From JAEUKQ01 sp964414755 (GTDB lineage: Bacteria > Pseudomonadota > Alphaproteobacteria > JAEUKQ01), in the NCBI GenBank assembly GCA_964414755.1, contig CAYPXH010000044.1, positions 1 through 11,604 on the forward strand: a DNA stretch of 11,604 nucleotides, read 5' to 3'. The notes below the pieces were generated by a model that was not told the DNA's origin, ran no database searches, and was given only the letters and a program-made list of their open reading frames with translations. Every line of letters begins with the position of its first letter. Position 1 is the first letter of the stretch. The position numbers were made by a program, and so were the translations under genes. Below, piece by piece: positions 6,736 to 11,604 of this stretch.

Positions 6736-6872
6736 CTCTCAAAAACCCCTAAAAATAGTTATTTACCAATAATCGGCTAATTCAATAACTAAAGTTTAAT
6801 ACTCAAGCATGATTATTACCAAAATGTAACCTGTTTTCGAATTGGTTGAAATGGGCATAAAAAGCAATAAAC

Positions 6873-6962
6873 TGGCGGATGGGGTGGGATTCGAACCCAC
6901 GATGACGTTGCCGCCATGCCGGTTTTCAAGACCGGTGCCATCAACCACTCGGCCACCCATCC
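6873..6962 (-). tRNA. trnS-UGA: tRNA-Ser (anticodon UGA)
   Basis: The 90-base minus-strand sequence folds as a class II tRNA. The acceptor arm GGATGGG pairs with CCCATCC, followed by discriminator G and an encoded CCA (6873-6875). The D-arm contains GCCGAGTGG. The anticodon stem ACCGG/CCGGT-type helix holds the loop CTTGAAA, with anticodon TGA at 6926-6928. There is a long variable arm (around ATGGCGGCAACGTCAT) and the T-loop TTCGAAT. The long variable arm and the UGA anticodon identify serine. Confidence 0.98.
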
Positions 6963-6970
6963 AAACCACC

Positions 6971-6999
6971 TTTCTAATCGCTTATTATTTTATTGTCTA
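6971..6999 (-). promoter_or_regulatory. Sigma70-type promoter of tRNA-Ser
   Basis: On the minus strand TAGACA (6994-6999) and TAGAAA (6971-6976) are separated by exactly 17 bases, and the -10 ends eight bases before the mature tRNA 5' end. The match is five of six and four of six to consensus, so transcription would start at or just before the tRNA. Confidence 0.6.
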
Positions 7000-7338
7000 C
7001 GATTATTTATGGGCGGATTACCGCAGTAATCAAAGTTCGTTAACTAAAAAACATCTTGAAAAAATGGTTCGGTTATTATCTACAGTTTTGTATGATGTGG
7101 TGAATTGGTGCCGTGATACGCTGTGATATTATAGGTATGGCATGAAAATATTGTTGTCATTGGGCTTTAGAGGTACAGTATCTCTTTGGGTTAACGGATT
7201 ATCCGTCGATTCCAAGAAATTTTTAATTTATTTAAAAAAACACTTGAAATATAAATAGATAAGTAATAGTGCTAATCTAATATATAAATAATATACAATT
7301 ATAATTGAAAAATTTTAGATAATAGTAGGGCTATGGTC
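7000..7338. other. AT-rich divergent intergenic region before rlpA
   Basis: There is no supported gene here. The only plus-strand candidate is a 38-codon frame at 7142-7258 without family resemblance or a convincing ribosome site. The stretch 7210-7320 is extremely AT-rich and probably contains the rlpA promoter, but no pair of hexamers stands out. The tRNA promoter lies at its left edge on the other strand. Confidence 0.5.
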
Positions 7339-7848
7339 ATGCAGATTACCGGTTGTCAGAATATGAAATTTAGGTTGTGGGCATTGCTTACAATGTTTTT
7401 TTTGAGCGCCTGTGCCGGCAACCGGTATGCGAATGTTAAACCACATTATAAGGTTGGAAATTCTTATCAGATTGCTGGCCAATGGTATCATCCTAAAGAA
7501 TATCAGCAATATCAAAAAACGGGTATCGCTTCGTGGTATGGAAGGCCTTTTCATGGTAGACCAACTGCTAATGGTGAAATTTATAACCAAAATGCCTTAA
7601 CGGCTGCGCATCCAACCTTACCATTGCCAAGCGTAGTGCGTGTTACCAATTTGGATAATGGCAGATCGGTTGTTTTGCGGGTTAATGATCGGGGACCATT
7701 TGTTAAAAACCGTTTAATAGATGTCTCGGCGCGGGCTGCAAAATTACTTGGTTTTTATGACCAGGGCACGGCGCGGGTTAAAGTTGAATTGCTGCATAAG
7801 GAAAGTGCCGCAGCAATACGGCAAGTACAGACCAGCATGCGACGCTAG
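7339..7848 (+). CDS. rlpA: RlpA-family septal lytic transglycosylase, lipoprotein
   Basis: RlpA proteins cleave denuded peptidoglycan glycan strands at the septum from the outer-membrane side of the periplasm. The N-terminus is a lipoprotein signal with lipobox LSAC (C25). The double-psi beta-barrel domain follows: GIASWYG...FHGRPTANGE (62-80), LTAAHPTLPLPS with H91, and RVNDRGPF with the catalytic-type D117, then RLIDVSARAAKLLG. At about 169 residues it lacks the C-terminal SPOR domain of the E. coli protein. The start is uncertain: ATG 7339 has AGGG at eight bases, ATG 7333 lies too close to it, and ATG 7363 would give the most compact signal peptide (MKFRLWALL) but has no ribosome site. 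The next gene follows after 52 bases. Confidence 0.92.
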   Translation: MQITGCQNMKFRLWALLTMFFLSACAGNRYANVKPHYKVGNSYQIAGQWYHPKEYQQYQKTGIASWYGRPFHGRPTANGEIYNQNALTAAHPTLPLPSVVRVTNLDNGRSVVLRVNDRGPFVKNRLIDVSARAAKLLGFYDQGTARVKVELLHKESAAAIRQVQTSMRR

Positions 7849-7900
7849 AATTCAATTTATTGTGGGCATTAAGGCTATTCGTATTACATAATTACAACAA

Positions 7901-8662
7901 ATGAAGCCAGGATTAACCATTATTCTTTGTCGCCCCCAATTGCCTGAAAATATTGGTGCAGTGGCCAGGGCAATGGCCAATTGTGGCCTTAAAAAATTAC
8001 GGCTGGTTGCCCCACGCGATGGTTGGCCAAATGACAAGGCTTGGCCGATGGCATCAGGGGCAGACTGGGTTTTAGAGCAAGCTGAACTGCATAACACAAC
8101 AGAATCGGCTGTTGCAGACTTGCAATATATCTATTGCACAACGGCACGTCCCAGGCATTTGATCCAAAATTGGTTAACACCAAAAGCGGCGGCTGCCGAT
8201 ATGCAGCGGCGGGTAGCCATGGGGCATCGTTGCGGTGTTTTATTTGGGCCAGAGCGAGCAGGGCTTGATAACCAGGAAATAGCCCTTGCGAATGCTGTTG
8301 TTACTGTCCCACTCAATCCAAATTTTTCGTCTCTTAATCTAGCCCAAACCGTACTTATTATTGGTTATGAATGGTTTCAGCAAACTGAAAACAAACAACA
8401 AGTAGAATGGCAAGCCACCAACGAAACAAGCCCTGCCAACCATCAAGAAATTCAAATTTTTATTGATTTTCTGGTGGCGCGCCTGTTGGCGCATGGATTG
8501 TTGTCTGACCCGAATCGTCGGCCAATCACCAAACGGAACATGCAGGCTTTTTTAAAGCGCGCAGGGGTAACCGAACAGGATGTCAAGACCCTTTATGGTA
8601 TTATTCATGCCCTTGAACGACCTGTGCCAGCAAGGCGGCCAAGCGATGCAAGGTCTGAATAA
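7901..8662 (+). CDS. trmJ: TrmJ, tRNA (Cm32/Um32) 2'-O-methyltransferase
   Basis: This is a SPOUT-class (SpoU/TrmH) methyltransferase of 253 residues that uses SAM to methylate the ribose at position 32 of the tRNA anticodon loop. Three family motifs are clear: NIGAVARAMANCGL (17-30), with the catalytic arginine R23; LFGPERAGLDN (114-124); and VPLNPNFSSLNLAQ (136-149), which forms the trefoil knot. The C-terminal helical extension (about 190-253) is as in TrmJ. There is no obvious Shine-Dalgarno before the ATG. The preceding 52-base gap leaves open whether it is co-transcribed with rlpA. A strong hairpin terminator follows 76 bases after the stop. Cm32 versus Um32 specificity is assigned from the family only. 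Confidence 0.93.
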   Translation: MKPGLTIILCRPQLPENIGAVARAMANCGLKKLRLVAPRDGWPNDKAWPMASGADWVLEQAELHNTTESAVADLQYIYCTTARPRHLIQNWLTPKAAAADMQRRVAMGHRCGVLFGPERAGLDNQEIALANAVVTVPLNPNFSSLNLAQTVLIIGYEWFQQTENKQQVEWQATNETSPANHQEIQIFIDFLVARLLAHGLLSDPNRRPITKRNMQAFLKRAGVTEQDVKTLYGIIHALERPVPARRPSDARSE

Positions 8663-8701
8663 TCAAAACGGTTGCCTGATGATAGAATGGTTTGTTTGTT
8701 C

Positions 8702-8730
8702 TTGACATAATCACGCCAACAGAGTAGAAA
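8702..8730 (+). promoter_or_regulatory. Consensus-like sigma70 promoter upstream of rpsD
   Basis: A perfect -35 TTGACA (8702-8707) and a -10 TAGAAA (8725-8730) are separated by 17 bases. The predicted start is near 8737, immediately at the terminator hairpin at 8739-8765, so its productive output is unclear. The same -10 (TAGAAA) is used by the tRNA-Ser promoter in this window. Confidence 0.45.
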
Positions 8731-8738
8731 AGTGCGTC

Positions 8739-8765
8739 GCGCGCACAGGTGCGCGCCAATTTTTT
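8739..8765 (+). terminator. Rho-independent terminator after trmJ
   Basis: GCGCGC (8739-8744) pairs with GCGCGC (8751-8756), extendable by AC/GT, and is followed by CAA and six T (8760-8765). It is the strongest GC hairpin plus T-run in the window and lies 76 bases after the trmJ stop. Confidence 0.8.
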
Positions 8766-8811
8766 GCGTGTTAATTGCCGTAAAAGTCAATGAATTAACC
8801 GTTTTGCGGGT

Positions 8812-8840
8812 TGACTGGCAGGAAGCACCACGGGTATCAA
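8812..8840 (+). promoter_or_regulatory. rpsD: Candidate rpsD promoter
   Basis: TTGACT (8812-8817) and TATCAA (8835-8840) are separated by 17 bases (five of six and four of six to consensus). The start would be near 8847, giving a 20-base leader to the rpsD ATG. It lies past the terminator, so it is the more credible source of rpsD mRNA. Confidence 0.45.
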
Positions 8841-8866
8841 CATTGTAGTAAGTAAAAGAAAACAGG

Positions 8867-9481
8867 ATGACAAAAAGAACCCAATCGAAATATAAAATTG
8901 ATCGCCGTTTAGGTGTTAATTTATGGGGCAGCCCAAAAAGCCCAATTAATAAAAGAGAATACGGCCCCGGCCAACATGGTCAGCAACGCCGCAAGCCAAC
9001 CGGTTATGGTATTCAGCTGTTGGCCAAGCAGCGTTTGAGGGGGTATTATGGTAATATGAATGAACGTCAGTTTCGCCGTATATACCAAGAGGCCGTTCGT
9101 CGCCGTGGCGACAACGACCAAAACTTGATTGGCCTACTGGAAAGCCGCCTTGATAGCATTATATATCGCAGCAAGATTGCGCCAACCGTTTTTGCGGCAC
9201 GCCAACTGGTTGGACATGGCCACATTAAGGTTAATGGCCGGCGCGTCAATATTCCGTCAGCTTGTCTGAAAGTAGGTGATGTTATTGAGGTTGCTGACAA
9301 ATCGAAAGAAATGGCGTTAGTTATTGAATCGCTGGCATCAAACCAGCGCGAAGTGCCCGATTATTTAGAGGTTGACAGCAAAGGTATGAAGGTCACCTAT
9401 AAGCGTGTTCCATTATTGGAAGATGTTCCATACCCGGTATTGATGCAGCCAAAATTGGTAATCGAGTTCTACTCGCGGTAA
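8867..9481 (+). CDS. rpsD: 30S ribosomal protein S4
   Basis: This is the primary 16S rRNA-binding protein of the small subunit, 204 residues, the normal length. The N-terminal region (KYKIDRRLGVNLWG, then REYGPGQHGQQRRKPTGYG) is of the zinc-free type lacking the cysteine cluster, as in alphaproteobacteria. LESRLDSIIYR (91-101) leads into the S4 RNA-binding domain with ARQLVGHGHIKVNGRRVNIPS (111-131). It ends VIEFYSR, typical of the family. The gene stands alone rather than in the alpha operon, as in many alphaproteobacteria, and has a terminator 40 bases after its stop. The Shine-Dalgarno is weak (AACAGG directly before the ATG). Confidence 0.98.
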   Translation: MTKRTQSKYKIDRRLGVNLWGSPKSPINKREYGPGQHGQQRRKPTGYGIQLLAKQRLRGYYGNMNERQFRRIYQEAVRRRGDNDQNLIGLLESRLDSIIYRSKIAPTVFAARQLVGHGHIKVNGRRVNIPSACLKVGDVIEVADKSKEMALVIESLASNQREVPDYLEVDSKGMKVTYKRVPLLEDVPYPVLMQPKLVIEFYSR

Positions 9482-9519
9482 TCCTATCCGAATCAGATTG
9501 GTATAAATTCAAGTGGTAA

Positions 9520-9567
9520 AAGGGCCGTTGGTTGTGCATAACAATCAGCGGCTCTTGTCGTTTTTGT
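9520..9567 (+). terminator. Rho-independent terminator after rpsD
   Basis: AAGGGCCG plus TTGGTTGT (9520-9535) pairs with ACAATCAG plus CGGCTCTT (9541-9556), with a few G-U pairs, around the loop GCATA. It is followed by GTCGTTTTTGTT. The 16-pair stem and T-rich tail 40 bases after rpsD make termination likely. Confidence 0.78.
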
Positions 9568-9608
9568 TCCGATTTTCAACAGAATTAAGTATTCGTTCTA
9601 TTATCTCT

Positions 9609-9670
9609 GATGACTTTAACGGTACCATAACTGGTCAGATCAATATGGGTAATGGAACCAACGTATATAC
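9609..9670 (+). pseudogene. Decayed autotransporter repeat fragment
   Basis: Read in frame, this stretch gives DDFNGTITGQINMGNGTN, nearly the same as the unit DELNNKGTITGQINLGDGNN in the autotransporter at 9960 onwards (its residues 289-308), and the DNA also aligns (about 10826-10885). It lies in a 79-codon open frame that starts inside the rpsD terminator stem and has no signal peptide or ribosome site, so an expressed protein is unlikely. I read it as a remnant of a deleted or rearranged relative of the downstream gene. Confidence 0.6.
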
Positions 9671-9959
9671 AAAATATAATCACGAAAAAATACGTTCATT
9701 ATTGTTCAACGTGCAAAATCAAAAACCAAGTGCCAATTATCTATTTGGTTAAGGTGTCGTAACCAAAATTTTAGCAAACAATTTTATGTGTTCGACCATC
9801 AATTCACATACATAACATAAAAGTTATGAGCATGGAATATTCGTAACGGGATTATTACCATAAAATAATTTATAACGGACCCACGGTTGAAGGTTTAAGC
9901 ACCATAAGGACAGCCTTAATACCGAGTGAAGCATAGATTTTTAATCCCCGGAGTTTACA
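9671..9959. other. Intergenic leader of the autotransporter gene
   Basis: No gene is seen. Small hairpins occur at CATAAC/GTTATG (about 9812-9829) and TAAGG-ACAG-CCTTA (about 9906-9920). The latter lies in the likely mRNA leader. A GGAG ribosome site at 9950-9953 serves the ATG at 9960. No promoter with both hexamers is convincing. Confidence 0.45.
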
Positions 9960-11604
9960 ATGAAGAATAGCTTATCTAATGTTATGATGACATCACTAAT
10001 AGCTTTGCTACATATGACCCAGCAACAAGCTCAAGCTGCTTGTGTTGAAGTGTTTACGGCGCCATCAACACATACAGCAACATGTACTGCTGTGACGCCA
10101 ACCGGTTATTCAGAGTCGAGGATTGCCAATAACACGGTTGTTAACGTTGAGGCTGGTGCTACCGTTAGTGCACCTGTTGTTGGTGGTTGGGCTGTGCAGG
10201 TTCAACAAGGACTAGATGCTGTTAATAATAGAGGAACGATTAGCGGCGCTATAGGGGCTACAAATGGTGTGGCAAAGTTTAATGGAGATAATTTTATTTT
10301 AACCAATTATTCTTCAATTAATGCTACAGCTACTGGTGTGCTTGTTAAAGATGGTACTGGGGATGTCATCGACAATAGGGGTACAATTACAACTATAGTG
10401 GGGCATGCGATCGACGTACAAAATGATGGTGTCACCATAATAAATACTGGGACCATATCTGGTGCGAATACCGCGATTAGCGTGACTGCGGGCTCAAGAG
10501 GAATCGTAATAAATAATTCTGGTACAATTGCGACGTCTACGATGGGAAATAAGGCGATTGTAACCTTAGGTGGTGATGATACAATCGCTAATGGTGGAGG
10601 CGCAATAAATGGGCATATAGATTTAGGGGGGGGTACGAACGGCATCGGAAATACTGGAACAGTTACTGGAAATATAACCACCGGTGGCGGAGATGATACT
10701 TTAACAAACAACGGGGTAATGACGGGTGCAGTCAATTTGGGGAATGGGGTTAATGTCATTACCAATGGAAATGCCTCTGTAACCGCGCGCATCATAGGTA
10801 ATATAACAGGGGGCACTGGTAAAGATGAGCTAAATAACAAAGGCACGATCACCGGTCAAATTAATTTAGGGGATGGGAACAATATTCTTCGCAATGGTCA
10901 AATTGGTGCTATGGGAATGCCCTCCAATAATGGTACAATTAACGGGAATATAACTTCTGGTGCTGGAGATGATGACGTTACCAATTATGCAACTGTTAAT
11001 GGAAATGTGCTTTTAGGAGATGGATTAAATACTCTTCAGAATTATGCAACTGGGAGGATTGTAGGTAATTATACAGGTGGATCAGGTACAGATCAACTTT
11101 TTAATAGGGGTACAATTGATGGTTCCATAACAATGGGCGGTGGTGACGACATAGTAACACTGTTTTATGGGATGAGCATAACAGGAACTATTAATGGGGG
11201 CGGTGATAATGATAGACTGGTTCTTACGGGCGGGGTGGCTGGTAATACACAAACATTTAATAGTTCGATTTTTGATATAGAAAATCTACGTAAGGAGGGG
11301 GATGGGACCTGGATATTAGATAGGGACTATTCTTTTAGCGGCGGGGTTACGGTATCAGCGGGTCAACTAACATTAGCAGCAAATCGTACATTAACTGCCA
11401 GTGTGGCGATAGGCCCTGGGAGCTCGATATTCAGTGGTTTTGGGACTGTGACGGGCAATGTTACAGTGAATAATGGCGGGCGGTTACGTCCGGGTGGTGG
11501 TGGTACGGGTACATTAACAGTTAATGGTAATGTAACCCTGAATGCAGGGGCGTTGGTTGAAGTGGCGGTGGGACCTGGGTCTGCGCAAAGTAAGCTTGTC
11601 ATAA
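9960..11604 (+). CDS. Autotransporter (type Va) passenger domain protein, 3' end outside window
   Basis: The frame is open for 548 codons to the window edge. A Sec signal peptide (hydrophobic SLIALLHM, cut probably after AQA at 26) is followed by two cysteines, C28 and C42, the only ones seen. Residues about 85-425 are a long run of beta-helix-like repeats of roughly 20 residues of the type NNGTITGxINLGxGxNxLxN. These alternate with GGxGxD/GGGDDxL segments (203, 242, 284, 373, 393, 413) that resemble RTX calcium loops. Residues about 445-548 match autotransporter-associated strand repeats (GTWILDRDYSFSGGVTVSAGQLTL, later GTVTGNVTVNNGGRLRPGGGG). The C-terminal outer-membrane barrel would lie beyond 11604. 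GGAG at 9950-9953 sets the start. Likely a surface adhesin or similar; binding partner unknown. Its low-complexity repeats are prone to recombination. Confidence 0.88.
   Translation, partial: MKNSLSNVMMTSLIALLHMTQQQAQAACVEVFTAPSTHTATCTAVTPTGYSESRIANNTVVNVEAGATVSAPVVGGWAVQVQQGLDAVNNRGTISGAIGATNGVAKFNGDNFILTNYSSINATATGVLVKDGTGDVIDNRGTITTIVGHAIDVQNDGVTIINTGTISGANTAISVTAGSRGIVINNSGTIATSTMGNKAIVTLGGDDTIANGGGAINGHIDLGGGTNGIGNTGTVTGNITTGGGDDTLTNNGVMTGAVNLGNGVNVITNGNASVTARIIGNITGGTGKDELNNKGTITGQINLGDGNNILRNGQIGAMGMPSNNGTINGNITSGAGDDDVTNYATVNGNVLLGDGLNTLQNYATGRIVGNYTGGSGTDQLFNRGTIDGSITMGGGDDIVTLFYGMSITGTINGGGDNDRLVLTGGVAGNTQTFNSSIFDIENLRKEGDGTWILDRDYSFSGGVTVSAGQLTLAANRTLTASVAIGPGSSIFSGFGTVTGNVTVNNGGRLRPGGGGTGTLTVNGNVTLNAGALVEVAVGPGSAQSKLVI

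Noticed and set aside
7142..7258. 38-codon plus-strand frame MKILLSLGF...
   Set aside because: No convincing Shine-Dalgarno, no family match and very AT-rich surroundings.
9513..9752. 79-codon open frame after rpsD as a gene
   Set aside because: It begins before and runs through the rpsD terminator hairpin, has no ribosome site and is only partly autotransporter-like; treated as a repeat remnant.
10307..10852. 181-codon minus-strand frame rich in proline and valine
   Set aside because: It lies fully antisense to the autotransporter repeats and mirrors their composition; no family resemblance.
11363..11602. Minus-strand frame at the right edge
   Set aside because: Antisense shadow of the autotransporter passenger.
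1..11604. CRISPR array, transposase, integrase or attachment site at the tRNA
   Set aside because: No regularly spaced direct repeats, no transposase or integrase reading frame, and I saw no second copy of the tRNA-Ser 3' end.

Overview
The window looks like chromosomal DNA of an alphaproteobacterium of moderate-to-low GC. The S4, TrmJ and RlpA proteins and the neighbourhood of tRNA-Ser, rlpA, trmJ and rpsD all fit that group. I cannot place it to genus from sequence alone. The left half is a laterally mobile-looking respiratory accessory module. The middle is housekeeping sequence. The right end opens a surface-protein gene that runs off the window.

Bases 1-446 (minus strand) hold the N-terminal part of a Crp/Fnr-type regulator, closest in look to the Dnr/NnrR branch. 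It is divergent from a plus-strand molybdenum cofactor (Moco) operon at 910-5273. The space between them holds a perfect FNR/Dnr-type box (682-695) and a plausible class II promoter. It also holds a well-formed Moco riboswitch with a GAAA tetraloop, the canonical 11-nt tetraloop receptor and a possible Shine-Dalgarno-masking pairing. The operon reads moaA, a moaC-moaB/mog fusion, moaD, moaE, mobA, an unrecognised 118-residue protein and a TauE/SafE-family membrane protein, mostly with overlapping or coupled starts. MoaA and the MoaC domain make cPMP. MoaD and MoaE convert it to molybdopterin, the MogA-like domain adenylylates it, and MobA makes the guanine dinucleotide form used by DMSO-reductase-family enzymes such as nitrate reductase. 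No moeA and no molybdoenzyme is inside the window.

Bases 5274-6962 are an AT-rich gap, then on the minus strand a DMT/EamA transporter gene with a very histidine-rich tail, broken by a one-base frameshift at about 6181, then tRNA-Ser(UGA) with its own promoter. From 7339 the plus strand carries rlpA (septal lytic transglycosylase lipoprotein), trmJ (tRNA 2'-O-methyltransferase) and rpsD (ribosomal protein S4). Terminators follow trmJ and rpsD.

Bases 9568-9959 contain no intact gene but carry a short decayed copy of a repeat unit found in the next gene. From 9960 to the window end there is a secreted, repeat-rich autotransporter passenger (548 residues seen, no stop), whose beta-barrel must lie beyond the window.
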